64,000 nt of DNA from Carnimonas nigrificans ATCC BAA-78 (GTDB taxonomy: Bacteria; Pseudomonadota; Gammaproteobacteria; Pseudomonadales; Halomonadaceae). Under the pieces are notes generated by a model that saw only the letters and a list, made by a program, of their open reading frames with translations, had not been told where the DNA came from and did not search any database. Location of the stretch: positions 1 to 64,000 of the forward strand of contig NZ_JAGO01000017.1 of NCBI RefSeq assembly GCF_000526695.1, in the 5' to 3' direction. The position numbers and the translations under genes are program-made. Below, piece by piece: positions 7,455 to 18,406 of the stretch. Within the stretch, counting starts at the first letter, position 1, and each line of letters opens with the position of its first letter.

Positions 7455-8984
7455 TTAGTGAACCGAGGCGGCTGGTTGTGCTTCGCTGCTGGCGATTTTC
7501 TGGTGCAGGTAGTCGGCGACGCGCTGCTGCGCAGGCCGGTCCAGATGCACCTTGAGTTTGGTGCGACGCCACAGCACATCGTCCGCTTCTCGTGCCCACT
7601 CGTGTTCCACCAGATAGTCTATTTCGGCAGCCGTCAGGCCGGCACCGAAGCGCTCTCCCATGGCTTCTTCGCCGCGCTCCAGGAAGGTTTCGCACAGACG
7701 ACCATAGCTGGCCGCAAAACGCTCGGCGGTCGAGGTTTCCAGCCACGGGAAACGGCGCTGCAAATCGCGCGCGTAGTCGAGACGGTTGCCAATGTCTCCG
7801 CCCGGCATCACGGCGTCGGCGGTCCACGGCTGGCCCATGTTGGGGAAGAAGGGCGCCAGTTTTTCCAGCGCCGATTCCGCCAGCTTGCGGTAGGTCGTGA
7901 TCTTGCCGCCATACACGGCCAGCATCGGAGCACGGTTATCGTCGCCGTCGAGATCCAGCGTGTAGTCACGGGTCATCGCAGAAGGATCAGAGGATTCGTC
8001 ATCGCACAGCGGGCGCACGCCTGAGTAGCTGGTTACCACCTGGTCACGCGTGAAATCGGCCTTGAAGTGCTCGTTCAGTACCTTGATTAGATAGTCGGTC
8101 TCTTCATCACTGATGGTGATCGAAGAAGGATCACCGTGATAATCGACATCGGTCGTCCCGACGATGCTGTACTCCTGCTGCCAGGGCAGCACGAAGACAA
8201 TGCGCTTGTCGCTGTTTTGCAGAATATAGGCGCGATCATCGGTGTTGATGCGCGGCATGATCAGGTGGCTGCCCTTGACCATCTTGATGCCAAGGTTGGG
8301 CTTGCGCGAAGAGTGTTCGCGAATGAATGAGGTGACCCATGCGCCGGCGGCATTGGCGATGGCGCGAGCGCGACGCTCGAAACGCTCGCCGGTGACCGTG
8401 TTTTCGAGAGTCAGATGCCACACTCCCTCCTGTTCACTGGCACCCACACAGCGGCTGCGGGCGAGAATTTCAGCCCCTTTCTGCTGTGCTTGCAGCGCAT
8501 TCAGTACCACCAGGCGCGCATCGTCTACCCAACAATCAGAGTATTCAAACCCCTTGGTGATCGAATCGACCAAGGGGCTTTGACCGCCGAATTCGCGGGT
8601 GAAGTTCAGCGTTTTGCTTGAAGGCAGCGTGGCGCGGGGGCTGAGGTGGTCATACAGGAAGAGGCCAGCGCGCAGCATCCAGGCCGGACGCAGGTGCTTC
8701 TGATGAGGCAGGATGAAGCGTAGCGGCCACACGATATGGGGCGCTTTCTTCAAGAGCACTTCACGCTCGTGCAGCGCTTCGCGTACCAGGCGGAACTCCT
8801 TGTATTCCAGGTAACGCAGGCCGCCATGAATCATCTTGCTCGATGCCGATGATGTGTGGGAAGCGAAGTCGTCCTGTTCGCAGATCGCGACACTCAGGCC
8901 GCGGCCAGCAGCATCGTTGGCGATACCGACACCATTGATGCCACCGCCAATGACAAAAAGATCAAGAAGTTGACTGTCTGACAT
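7455..8984 (-). CDS. glpD: aerobic glycerol-3-phosphate dehydrogenase
   Basis: This 509-aa FAD enzyme of the inner membrane oxidises glycerol-3-phosphate to dihydroxyacetone phosphate and passes electrons to ubiquinone. An N-terminal dinucleotide-binding motif (DLFVIGGGINGVGIANDAA), SSKMIHGGLRYLEYKEF and the C-terminal YGRLCE region match GlpD; length matches E. coli GlpD (501). The start at 8984 (MSDSQLLDLF) has GGAG about eight bases upstream; a longer frame reaching 9140 would run through the operators and is rejected. Two GlpR operators lie 110-150 bp upstream, so induction by glycerol-3-phosphate is expected. glpR lies upstream on the same strand, glpFK diverges beyond it. Confidence 0.96.
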   Translation of the reverse strand: MSDSQLLDLFVIGGGINGVGIANDAAGRGLSVAICEQDDFASHTSSASSKMIHGGLRYLEYKEFRLVREALHEREVLLKKAPHIVWPLRFILPHQKHLRPAWMLRAGLFLYDHLSPRATLPSSKTLNFTREFGGQSPLVDSITKGFEYSDCWVDDARLVVLNALQAQQKGAEILARSRCVGASEQEGVWHLTLENTVTGERFERRARAIANAAGAWVTSFIREHSSRKPNLGIKMVKGSHLIMPRINTDDRAYILQNSDKRIVFVLPWQQEYSIVGTTDVDYHGDPSSITISDEETDYLIKVLNEHFKADFTRDQVVTSYSGVRPLCDDESSDPSAMTRDYTLDLDGDDNRAPMLAVYGGKITTYRKLAESALEKLAPFFPNMGQPWTADAVMPGGDIGNRLDYARDLQRRFPWLETSTAERFAASYGRLCETFLERGEEAMGERFGAGLTAAEIDYLVEHEWAREADDVLWRRTKLKVHLDRPAQQRVADYLHQKIASSEAQPAASVH

Positions 8985-9092
8985 AAAAGCATCTCCACAC
9001 GGGATTCGGCAGGCGGCGGTCTGGCAAAGCGGTAGCGTTAACGACCTTGAAAGCGCCTGATCACAAGAGTGAGTGCGGTTTAAACGAACGTC

Positions 9093-9112
9093 TTTGTTCG
9101 TTTTCGAACCAC
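9093..9112. promoter_or_regulatory. GlpR operator, glpD-proximal
   Basis: The core TTCGTTTTCGAA at 9097-9108 matches the TTCGNNNNCGAA centre of the E. coli GlpR operator, and the flanks (GTTCG..CGAAC) extend the match. It lies about 110 bp before the glpD start. Confidence 0.75.
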
Positions 9113-9114
9113 AA

Positions 9115-9134
9115 TGGTTTCGAAAGCGAACATA
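9115..9134. promoter_or_regulatory. GlpR operator, glpD-distal
   Basis: The core TTCGAAAGCGAA at 9119-9130 reads TTCGCTTTCGAA on the minus strand and is preceded there by TTTATG, close to the E. coli consensus TATGTTCG. Its centre is 22 bp, two helical turns, from the neighbouring operator, which favours cooperative binding on one DNA face. Confidence 0.8.
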
Positions 9135-9185
9135 AACCAAGGCGATAGCGTTATCAACCCTCTATTGGGGGAATAGATCGCGCTG

Positions 9186-9968
9186 TCAGTCGGCAATATG
9201 CAGCTCGACTTCGCTTGCCTTCAGCACGCGCAGCAGGGAATCGGACGGCATGGCATTGGTGAACAGCGCGTCGATCTGACCAATGTTGGCCTGCCTGACC
9301 AGCGCGCGGCGGCCAAACTTGGAGTCATCGGCGACCAAAAGCCGCCGCCGCGAATTGTTGATGATGGCCTGGGCAACGCGCACTTCCCGATAATCGTATT
9401 CGAGCAGCGAGCCATCTTCGTTATCAATGCCGCTGATTCCGATAATGCCGAAATCCACCTTGAACTGGTTGATGAAGTCGATGGTGGCCTCGCCAATAAT
9501 GCCGCCGTCGTAGCTGCGCACCGTGCCGCCAGCAATAATCACATTGAAATCGTCCTTGGGTTGCAGAATGGAAGCGACGTTCAGGTTATTGGTGATGATC
9601 TCCAGGCCGCGATGCTCCAGCAGCGCGCGCGCTACCCGCTCGGTGCTGGTGCCAATGTTAATGAAAAGTGAAGCGTTATCGGGAATGGCCGCAGCGACCA
9701 GCTCGGCAATACGCTGCTTGGCATCGCTGTTCTGGCGCTGACGTGACAGGTAGGGCGCATTGGTGGTGCTCGACTCATCTCTTCCCGCGCCACCGTGCAC
9801 GCGACGAATACGCCCATGGCTGGACAGATGGTTCAGGTCACGGCGGATGGTTTGCGGGGTGACTGAAAAGTGCGATGCAAGCTGTTCGATAGTGGCGTAG
9901 CCGCGTTCACTTACGATCTCGATGATCTGCTCATGGCGCGCTTCCTGACTTAGGCTGCGTTCGTGCAT
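9186..9968 (-). CDS. glpR: glycerol-3-phosphate regulon repressor, DeoR family
   Basis: This 260-aa protein has an N-terminal DeoR helix-turn-helix (YATIEQLASHFSVTPQTIRR, about residues 20-40) and a C-terminal sugar-phosphate sensor domain (NIGTSTERVARALLEH, IIAGGTVRSYDGGIIGEA, DFGIIGISGIDNEDGSLLEYD). The last two match GlpR. The start at 9968 (MHERSLSQE) has GGAGAG five bases upstream; a longer frame to 10079 has no such signal. It lies between glpD and glpFK and should repress both until glycerol-3-phosphate binds. No GlpR core was found just upstream of its own gene. Confidence 0.95.
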   Translation of the reverse strand: MHERSLSQEARHEQIIEIVSERGYATIEQLASHFSVTPQTIRRDLNHLSSHGRIRRVHGGAGRDESSTTNAPYLSRQRQNSDAKQRIAELVAAAIPDNASLFINIGTSTERVARALLEHRGLEIITNNLNVASILQPKDDFNVIIAGGTVRSYDGGIIGEATIDFINQFKVDFGIIGISGIDNEDGSLLEYDYREVRVAQAIINNSRRRLLVADDSKFGRRALVRQANIGQIDALFTNAMPSDSLLRVLKASEVELHIAD

Positions 9969-10050
9969 GGTCTCTCCACGGAGGGGCGTGCATGTGCGGT
10001 ATGCACAGCTTGCCCGGCGAGTAATGAAGGGGGCTGCCCTGCTTTGAGCG

Positions 10051-10096
10051 GCCTTCGTTGCCGGTTGCGCAGGCTGCACATACCGGCAACGAAGGC
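10051..10096. repeat. perfect 14-bp inverted repeat upstream of glpR
   Basis: GCCTTCGTTGCCGG (10051-10064) and its exact complement CCGGCAACGAAGGC (10083-10096) flank an 18-base spacer. Outer arms GGGCTGCC (10031) and GGGCAGCC (10100) extend it with an asymmetric internal loop. It lies 83-128 bp before the glpR start and could form a hairpin in the glpR leader. No U-run follows. Confidence 0.7.
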
Positions 10097-10328
10097 TTGG
10101 GCAGCCGCTATAGGAAGAAGCTTATCGCTATTTCGGAAAACAACAAATAGTGAACGTGGTTTCAGTGCCCGGCACTGGCAGACCAGAGGTGGCCGGTCTT
10201 GTCACGCTGTGATGGTGCTTTTTTTAACTATCTGTTTTTGAATGATTTATTTTTGCGTAATGTGGCTTTAAGACCAAAGTATGTCGCTAAATGGGCGTTT
10301 ATTACTGTGCTGACCCGAGCGGTTAAGG

Positions 10329-10348
10329 TAATTTCGTATTCGAAAAAC
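10329..10348. promoter_or_regulatory. GlpR operator upstream of glpFK
   Basis: The core TTCGTATTCGAA at 10333-10344 shares the TTCGNNNNCGAA pattern with the two glpD sites. It lies about 225 bp before the glpF start, so either the promoter is far upstream or a long leader is transcribed. Confidence 0.65.
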
Positions 10349-10567
10349 AAAGCGGCTTCATGTTGCGGTAATGAACATTTGCGCAGCGCTCTTCTATCGG
10401 TTCACCCATCGTTCTTGCGTCATATGCAATGTCACAGCGAATAACGGTGAGGCTCAGTCAAAGAGATATAGCGCAGTCGATGTCAGGCCCGCCGCATCAA
10501 GTCATGGATCGTGGTTACGAGATGCATCTGCACGGGCGCCAAGGGTGCGCAGCAGTGAGGAGCAGTA

Positions 10568-12915
<2,348 letters not shown>

Positions 12916-12974
12916 GCATGTGCAAAGCGCGGTGTCGTTGATGCGGCATCGCGGGTGTATTGTCATGCAGGTCA

Positions 12975-13002
12975 TTGCATTTCAACGAAAAACAAGTAGA
13001 AT
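12975..13002 (+). promoter_or_regulatory. promoter of the tRNA-Val pair
   Basis: TTGCAT (-35, 12975-12980) and TAGAAT (-10, 12997-13002) are separated by 16 bp and followed by a GC-rich discriminator (AGCGCAGCGC), the arrangement typical of stringently controlled stable-RNA promoters. It lies about 65 bp upstream of the first tRNA. Confidence 0.65.
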
Positions 13003-13068
13003 AGCGCAGCGCTCGCTTGGCCCCATATACGTCTGTATCGGCATTTGGGAAGAGCAGGCAGCAGCCAT

Positions 13069-13145
13069 AGGACCATAGCTCAGTTGGTTAGAGCGCCACG
13101 TTGACATCGTGGAGGTCAGCGGTTCAAATCCGCTTGGTCCTACCA
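13069..13145 (+). tRNA. tRNA-Val(GAC), copy 1
   Basis: A full 77-nt cloverleaf can be folded: acceptor AGGACCA with TGGTCCT, D-stem GCTC/GAGC, anticodon stem CCACG/CGTGG with loop TTGACAT (anticodon GAC at 13103-13105), T-arm AGCGG TTCAAAT CCGCT, discriminator A and encoded CCA. It reads GUC/GUU valine codons. Confidence 0.95.
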
Positions 13146-13174
13146 GCGCTTCATGGGTTTACCCACAGCGCCAT

Positions 13175-13251
13175 AGGACCGTAGCTCAGTTGGTTAGAGC
13201 GCCACGTTGACATCGTGGAGGTCAGCGGTTCGAATCCGCTCGGTCCTACCA
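13175..13251 (+). tRNA. tRNA-Val(GAC), copy 2
   Basis: This tandem 77-nt copy lies 29 bp after the first and has the same anticodon loop (GAC at 13209-13211) and an encoded CCA. It differs at the seventh acceptor pair (G-C here, A-T in copy 1, a compensated change) and at one T-loop base (TTCGAAT against TTCAAAT). Confidence 0.95.
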
Positions 13252-13259
13252 GTTTTCAG

Positions 13260-13296
13260 CCCCTTGCAGCCACACGGTTGCAAGGGGTTTTGTTTT
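13260..13296 (+). terminator. terminator of the tRNA-Val operon
   Basis: CCCCTTGCA pairs with TGCAAGGGG across a 10-base loop and is followed by TTTTGTTTT, nine bases after the CCA of the second tRNA. Confidence 0.88.
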
Positions 13297-13356
13297 GCCT
13301 GGGGATTTTGTTTTGTCCCGAGGATGCGCCACATTCCGGCTGAATGAATGGCCCCG

Positions 13357-14016
13357 CTACCTTTCTCCCGCGCATTCAGCGACAAACTGATCACGGAAAT
13401 CGAGTAACCATTGGCGTCGCGAAAGAGCGATGTCCATGGCGGTTTCAGTGTGCAGGCTCTCCGTCAGCGTCAGCAGCTTGGTCTCGATATGATCGAGCGT
13501 ATAGCGGCCATCGTCGAGAGGGCGATGTTCGGCAAGCGGGTCGGTGGGGTGGCTGAGCGCGCGTTGAAGTGTGCCACTGACGTAGAACATGCGTGCCAGG
13601 CCAATCGCGCCAAGCGCATCGAGCCGGTCAGCGTCCTGCACGATGTTGGCTTCGAGGGTGGCGGGAGCGATCCCTGCCGAGAAGCTGTGCGCTTCAATTG
13701 CGTGGGCAACGTCATCGAGCAGTTGGGCAGGAAAGTGATGTGCTCGCAGCACTCGCACGGCCTGCTGGGCGGAAAGACGCGACGCCTCGGCTCTATTAGG
13801 GTGATTCTTGGGCAGATTGACCAGATCGTGCAGGTAACAGGCTGCCAGCACCACCAGCGGCACCGCTTCGGGATGGGCGTGCAAAATGTGTTTGGCCGTC
13901 GCCCATACCCGCTCCAGATGGCCTGCATCATGGGCCGCATCACCATCAGTGTGTTGCGCCGCCATGGCTCGCAGCGGGGCTTGCCAGCGTGCCTGGGCCG
14001 CAGCGATATCATCCAT
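13357..14016 (-). CDS. HD-domain phosphohydrolase, YedJ-like
   Basis: This 219-aa cytosolic protein has the HD metal-dependent phosphohydrolase motifs in order: HDAGHLERVWATA (about residue 29), CYLHDLVNLPK (about 62) and DADRLDALGAIGLARMF (about 128), the last characteristic of the YedJ/YpgQ subgroup, members of which act on nucleotides. Length is close to E. coli YedJ (231). GAGGTG lies five bases before the ATG. It lies just downstream of msrC on the same strand (51-bp gap) and may be co-transcribed. The substrate is not known from sequence. Confidence 0.85.
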   Translation of the reverse strand: MDDIAAAQARWQAPLRAMAAQHTDGDAAHDAGHLERVWATAKHILHAHPEAVPLVVLAACYLHDLVNLPKNHPNRAEASRLSAQQAVRVLRAHHFPAQLLDDVAHAIEAHSFSAGIAPATLEANIVQDADRLDALGAIGLARMFYVSGTLQRALSHPTDPLAEHRPLDDGRYTLDHIETKLLTLTESLHTETAMDIALSRRQWLLDFRDQFVAECAGER

Positions 14017-14067
14017 GCTGACACCTCATTATTGCGCAGTACCTGTTCGTTGGATCAAAAGCCATGA

Positions 14068-14529
14068 CTATACGAACAGCGGCAGCCGTGTCGCGTTGAT
14101 AAATACCTCGCACAACGCTTCGATAGTCGCCTGATCTTCCTCGCTGAAGCGCTCAGGCAGCGGGCTATCAATATCGAGCACTCCCCATAGCTGGCCTTCG
14201 CTCACAATAGGAATCACCAGTTCAGAACGGGAGGCCGAGTCGCAGGCGATATGGCCGGGAAAAGCGTGTACATCGGCTACCCGCTGGGTACGGCGCTGAG
14301 TGGCAGCGGCTCCGCACACCCCTTTGCTGAAGGGAATGGGGTTGCAGGCGGGGTTGCCCTGGAACGGCCCCAGCGTGAGTAGCTGCGGCGAGCGTTGCAG
14401 GTAAAATCCTGTCCAGTTGAGCGACGCGATATTCGTGTGGATAAAGGCTACCGTTTGAGCGCTATTGGTGAGCCAGTCGTCGCTGTCCAGCAGCGCTTCG
14501 AGCTGGCGTGTCAGCAGGGTGGAATCCAT
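14068..14529 (-). CDS. msrC: free methionine-(R)-sulfoxide reductase, GAF domain
   Basis: This 153-aa single GAF-domain enzyme reduces free methionine-R-sulfoxide with thioredoxin. The three family cysteines are visible in NPACNPIPF, KGVCGAAA and PGHIACDSASRSE, and LWGVLDIDSP matches E. coli MsrC (YebR). The start at 14529 (MDSTLL) is preferred because an AGG lies about seven bases upstream; the ATG at 14541 has no Shine-Dalgarno. Its position beside metNIQ, which imports methionine, fits a methionine-recovery role, although a terminator separates them. Confidence 0.9.
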   Translation of the reverse strand: MDSTLLTRQLEALLDSDDWLTNSAQTVAFIHTNIASLNWTGFYLQRSPQLLTLGPFQGNPACNPIPFSKGVCGAAATQRRTQRVADVHAFPGHIACDSASRSELVIPIVSEGQLWGVLDIDSPLPERFSEEDQATIEALCEVFINATRLPLFV

Positions 14530-14585
14530 TGCGTACCTCATGGGAAAACGTTTGGAATGCTGTCATGGCACGGTTGCCAAATAAC

Positions 14586-14608
14586 AAAGGCCGCTCGATA
14601 GCGGCCTT
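14586..14608 (-). terminator. terminator after metQ
   Basis: On the minus strand AAGGCCGCT ATCG AGCGGCCTT forms a 9-bp stem with a tetraloop, followed by TGTTATTT. It lies about 50 bp after the metQ stop and separates metNIQ from msrC. Confidence 0.8.
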
Positions 14609-14654
14609 CTCAGAGAAGCAGGCGGACGGCATGGAGGCTGCCCGCTGCGCTGAA

Positions 14655-15473
14655 TTACTTCCAGCCGGGGATAGCCCCATCGCCGAACAGGTCGTGTGCC
14701 TTTTCGGCCACGTCGTCGGTCTGAAAGGCATCGACCAGATGGCGAATTTTTTCGTTCTCCTCATCACCCTTGCGCACGGCAAAGATATTGACGTAGGGCG
14801 AATCGGCATCTTCCGCGATCAGCGCGTCGCTAAGCTGTAGCCCGGCAGGTTCAGCGAAGGTGTTGTTGATGAACGCGAGATCCACGTCGTCAAGGGAGCG
14901 CGGGATCTGCGGACCTTCCAGCTCTTCAAACTTGAAGTGATGGGGGTTGGCAGTGATGTCATCGACCGACGCGGAAATATTGTTGGGATCATTCAGCTCG
15001 ATCAGACCGGCTTTTGCCAGGATCAGCAGGCCGCGTGCGCCGTTGGCGGGATCGTTGGGGATCGCGATGGTCGCGCCGTCAGGCAGGTCACTGAGCGAAT
15101 CATGTTTGGTCGAGTAGCCACCAATCGGGTAAATGAACGTGTGACCATTGGGCATCGCGGTCAGATCGAGGCCGCGATCCTTGATCATCGCATCCATGTA
15201 GGGCTGGCTCTGATAAGCATTGGTGTCAATGCTGCCGTCCGCCAGTGCCGAGTTCGGTGCAACATAATCGTTGAACTCAACGATATTCACGTTGAGGTTG
15301 TAGCGCTCCTTGGCGATCTGCTTGGCAACTTCCATCAGCTCTTCTTCCGGGCCGGCGATAACGCCAACGCTGACGGTGTTTGAATCTTCACTCTGACTGC
15401 CACAGCCGCTCAAAAAGGCGGTGATGGCCAGCGCTCCCGCGCCCAGTGCAATTCCCTTGATGGTCCTGTGCAT
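14655..15473 (-). CDS. metQ: D-methionine ABC transporter substrate-binding lipoprotein
   Basis: This 272-aa NlpA-family lipoprotein has a lipobox LSGC (Cys24) after a hydrophobic signal peptide, so it is anchored on the periplasmic side of the inner membrane. SVGVIAGPEEELMEVAKQIA, EFNDYVAPNSALADGSIDTN and AYQSQPYMD are typical MetQ ligand-pocket segments, and IPNDPANGARGLLIL is also conserved. It binds methionine and delivers it to MetI-MetN. It is the last gene of metN-metI-metQ and is followed by a terminator. Confidence 0.95.
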   Translation of the reverse strand: MHRTIKGIALGAGALAITAFLSGCGSQSEDSNTVSVGVIAGPEEELMEVAKQIAKERYNLNVNIVEFNDYVAPNSALADGSIDTNAYQSQPYMDAMIKDRGLDLTAMPNGHTFIYPIGGYSTKHDSLSDLPDGATIAIPNDPANGARGLLILAKAGLIELNDPNNISASVDDITANPHHFKFEELEGPQIPRSLDDVDLAFINNTFAEPAGLQLSDALIAEDADSPYVNIFAVRKGDEENEKIRHLVDAFQTDDVAEKAHDLFGDGAIPGWK

Positions 15474-15533
15474 GTGCTGTTCTCCCCTTGGGTGTAAAGC
15501 GTTATTGATCGTGTACTACGTGTGATGTCTTCT

Positions 15534-16196
15534 TCAGTGGCGCGTTCGGCGCACCAGCCAATCGCCCAGCATCTGGATGGCCTGCACCATAATGATAATG
15601 ATCATTACAGTAACCAGCATCACCACGCTGTTATAGCGACTGTAGCCATAGTTAATCCCAATGGCGCCGAGACCGCCAGAGCCGACTGCTCCTGCCATGG
15701 CCGAATAGCCGATCAGCGTAATCAGGGTGATCGTGACCGCCGTAATCAGCCCGCCGCGCGCTTCCGGCAGCAGCACCTTGAAGATGATTTGCGCAGGTGT
15801 GGCGCCCATGGATTGTGCCGTTTCAATCAGGCCGGGCGAGACTTCATTCAGCGATCCTTCCACCAGTCGCGCCACGAAGGGAATGGCGGCAATGGTCAAT
15901 GGCACAATGGCGGCACTCATGCCGATCGAGGAGCCGACCAGCAGACGAGTGAAGGGCACGATAGCTACCATCAGAATGATAAAGGGCACCGAGCGGCCAA
16001 TGTTCACCACAATGCCGAGGATCGCGTGCAGCAGCGGCTGTCTGAGAAAACGGTCGGGGCGCGTTACATAGAGCGCGATACCCAGCAAGATGCCAATCAC
16101 AATCGACATCACGCCGCTAACGGCGACCATGACAAGGGTATCCAGCGTCGCCTGGCCCAGGCGATTCCACATCGCTTCACTTAGTCCCAGCCACAT
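15534..16196 (-). CDS. metI: D-methionine ABC transporter permease
   Basis: This 220-aa inner-membrane protein has five or so transmembrane segments and the BPD-permease EAA loop (ETAQSMGATPAQIIFKVLLP) that docks on MetN. The start at 16196 ([13 protein letters not shown]) has GGAGGT eight bases upstream and gives the usual MetI length (217 in E. coli); the longer frame from 16241 lacks support. The start lies inside metN, overlapping its end by 20 bp, so the two are translationally coupled. Confidence 0.95.
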   Translation of the reverse strand: MWLGLSEAMWNRLGQATLDTLVMVAVSGVMSIVIGILLGIALYVTRPDRFLRQPLLHAILGIVVNIGRSVPFIILMVAIVPFTRLLVGSSIGMSAAIVPLTIAAIPFVARLVEGSLNEVSPGLIETAQSMGATPAQIIFKVLLPEARGGLITAVTITLITLIGYSAMAGAVGSGGLGAIGINYGYSRYNSVVMLVTVMIIIIMVQAIQMLGDWLVRRTRH

Positions 16197-17226
16197 GACC
16201 AATGACCTCCAGCGTAATATCCAGGGAAGACAAGTGATCAATCACTTGTTGCGTAGTGTCGGCATCGCCAATCAGCTCGGCGATCATCAGGCCCAGCGTC
16301 CAGCGCTGAATCGACTCGATGCGTGCTTCAATAATGCTGATATCAATATCGAAGGTGCGCGAGATATGGGAAATCAGCGGCTTGCTGACCTTGTCGTTGG
16401 CGAAGGTCAGACGCACCACCGGATGGCTGTGTTGAGGGGGCGCGCCATCAGGCAGCAGACGCTCTTTCAGTGAAGCCGGAATATCCAGCGACAGTTGATC
16501 GCTGATGAAGTGGCGCGCCGCCTTGCTGTCGGGAGAAGTGAAAAACTTGCCGACCGGTGCCGTTTCCACCAGCTTTCCGCCCTCAATCAGCGACACCTGA
16601 TCGCAGATCGCTTTGACCACCTCCATCTCATGGGTAATCAGCAAAATGGTCAGGCCCAGACGCTGATTGATCTCCTTGAGCAGCTCAAGAATCGAGGTGG
16701 TAGTGTGCGGATCGAGCGCTGAGGTGGCTTCATCGCACAGCAGTACCTGCGGCTCGCTGGCGAGAGCACGGGCAATCGCGACGCGCTGCTTCTGGCCGCC
16801 GGAAAGCTGACTCGGGTAGCGCTCGCCCATCTGTTCAAGGCCGGTCAGCGTGAGCAGCTCACTGACCCGCGCCTTGATGGTAGGCCGAGGCGTTTTGGTC
16901 AATTCCAGCGGCAGCGCGATATTGGCCGCCACGGTGCGTGACTCCAGCAGGTTGAAGTGCTGGAAGATCATGCCGATGCGATGACGTGCCTGACGCAGAC
17001 CAGCGGCGCTGAGCGATGTCAGCTCCTGACCGTTGACGACGACACTGCCGGAAGTGGGGCGCTCAAGCAGATTGACGCAGCGCACCAGCGTGCTTTTGCC
17101 GGCACCTGAAAGTCCGATAACGCCGCTGATGCTGCCGGCGGGAACTTCCAGATCAATGCCCTTGAGCGCGCTAACGGTGTGTTCACCACGGCCGTAGCTT
17201 TTTACAACATTGGATAGGGTAATCAT
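16177..17226 (-). CDS. metN: methionine ABC transporter ATP-binding protein
   Basis: This 349-aa ATPase has Walker [10 protein letters not shown] (residues 38-46), the [15 protein letters not shown] signature, Walker [14 protein letters not shown] and the switch His in LLITHEME. The C-terminal portion (about 265-345) is the NIL regulatory domain that binds methionine and trans-inhibits transport. Length matches E. coli MetN (343). It is the first gene of metNIQ. No obvious S-box or MetJ-box was identified upstream by eye. Confidence 0.95.
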   Translation of the reverse strand: MITLSNVVKSYGRGEHTVSALKGIDLEVPAGSISGVIGLSGAGKSTLVRCVNLLERPTSGSVVVNGQELTSLSAAGLRQARHRIGMIFQHFNLLESRTVAANIALPLELTKTPRPTIKARVSELLTLTGLEQMGERYPSQLSGGQKQRVAIARALASEPQVLLCDEATSALDPHTTTSILELLKEINQRLGLTILLITHEMEVVKAICDQVSLIEGGKLVETAPVGKFFTSPDSKAARHFISDQLSLDIPASLKERLLPDGAPPQHSHPVVRLTFANDKVSKPLISHISRTFDIDISIIEARIESIQRWTLGLMIAELIGDADTTQQVIDHLSSLDITLEVIGHVAGTK

Positions 17227-17589
17227 GGGCCTTTATAAGAAGGACGCATAGGTAGGTGGCGTGATGCCACGACTGACAGGGCCGAAAGTACGGTGCAGGG
17301 CGGGATGCGCTGAAGGTGACGGTGAGTCACCGCGCGGAACGGAAAGCCATTCCCCGTTTAGCGATATTTACTGTGGCGCCCGCAAGCTGGGAACAAATCA
17401 GCGCCTGTCTTGAATGGCTAGGGATTGTAGGTATCCGTCTACGAGTCGTCAATCTGGCGACAGTGACTCGCTATGCCAGGGCGCTTTTGATCCATCAAAT
17501 GGCGATGCCCTGACACGAAATCGGCCAGTCGTGCCACAATAATGGCATTCGCCCCTCTGGGGTTACGGTTGGAATATCAAGGAGGCACC
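17227..17589. other. divergent intergenic region metN/ribE with a hairpin
   Basis: About 360 bp without a credible gene. At 17477-17512 an imperfect hairpin forms: outer CAGGGC/GCCCTG and inner TTTGAT/ATCAAA. It has no T-run and lies 78 bp before the ribE start. I looked for the conserved parts of an FMN riboswitch and did not find them. Confidence 0.5.
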
Positions 17590-18201
17590 GTGTTTACTGG
17601 CATTGTGCAGGGTATTGGCGAAGTGGTCGCCATTGATAGGCGTGACGGTCTGCATCACATTACGGTCGCGTTTCCCGACGGTCTGGAGCAGGGCGTCGAG
17701 CTGGGCGCGTCGGTGGCGCACAACGGCTGCTGTCTGACGGTAGTCGAGGTCAAGGGTAATCGCGTGGGCTTTGATGCGATGATTCAAACGCTATCACTGA
17801 CCAATCTGGGCGAGCTGGAAGTGGGCAGCCGGGTCAATCTGGAGCGTGCCGCGCGTATTGGCGATGAAATCGGCGGCCATCTCACCTCCGGGCATATTGC
17901 AGGCACTGTCACGTTGAAGGAGATCGTCGAGCGCCCCAACAATCGCCGCCTATGGTTTGCGCTGCCGCCCGAGTTTGCGCCCTATGTGCTCGATAAAGGC
18001 TTCATCAGCATTGATGGTGCCAGTCTGACCATCAGCGAGGTGGATGATGGGCGCTTTAGCGTTGATCTGATTCCGGAAACCCTGGCGCGCACCACGCTCT
18101 CTACCCGCGTGCCGGGAGATCGCGTCAACCTTGAGCTTGATCCGCAAACGCAGGCAATTGTCGCGACCGTGGAGCGGGTGCTGGCTGGTCGTGCATCGTA
18201 A
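17590..18201 (+). CDS. ribE: riboflavin synthase, alpha subunit
   Basis: This 203-aa enzyme dismutates two 6,7-dimethyl-8-ribityllumazines to riboflavin. It begins with the diagnostic (V)FTGIVQGIGEV and has two tandem lumazine-binding repeats (about 1-95 and 96-195), with NGCCLTVVEV in the first and DGASLTISEVDDGRFSVDLI in the second. The GTG start at 17590 is chosen because GGAGG lies four bases upstream and because family members start MFTGIVQ; the longer frame from 17542 is rejected. It is separated from the other rib genes, as often in gammaproteobacteria. Confidence 0.95.
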   Translation: MFTGIVQGIGEVVAIDRRDGLHHITVAFPDGLEQGVELGASVAHNGCCLTVVEVKGNRVGFDAMIQTLSLTNLGELEVGSRVNLERAARIGDEIGGHLTSGHIAGTVTLKEIVERPNNRRLWFALPPEFAPYVLDKGFISIDGASLTISEVDDGRFSVDLIPETLARTTLSTRVPGDRVNLELDPQTQAIVATVERVLAGRAS

Positions 18202-18406
18202 TCTCTGATGAACGGGGTAGCGCGCGGCGCTGGGGAATCCTCATGAAGATACTTAAGCGTCGCCGCGTTTTCGCGTAAACTTGCCGCCATTGCGGGTTCT
18301 TGCAAAGATCGCGTTAAAGAATCAGCCACGCCACCTGGTCGCGGCGACCATTATTCGATGTTGAAGGCACGTCGTACGGTGTTTCCGTGCGTGCAGGAGA
18401 ATTCTG

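Larger units (their letters stand above)
9969..10567. other. divergent control region between glpR and glpF
   Basis: About 600 bp with no credible gene. It holds a 14-bp perfect inverted repeat (10051-10096) on the glpR side and one GlpR core (10333-10344) on the glpF side; both are listed separately. Confidence 0.6.

Noticed and set aside
17227-17589. FMN riboswitch upstream of ribE
   Set aside because: The conserved RFN helices were not found; only an unrelated imperfect hairpin is present.
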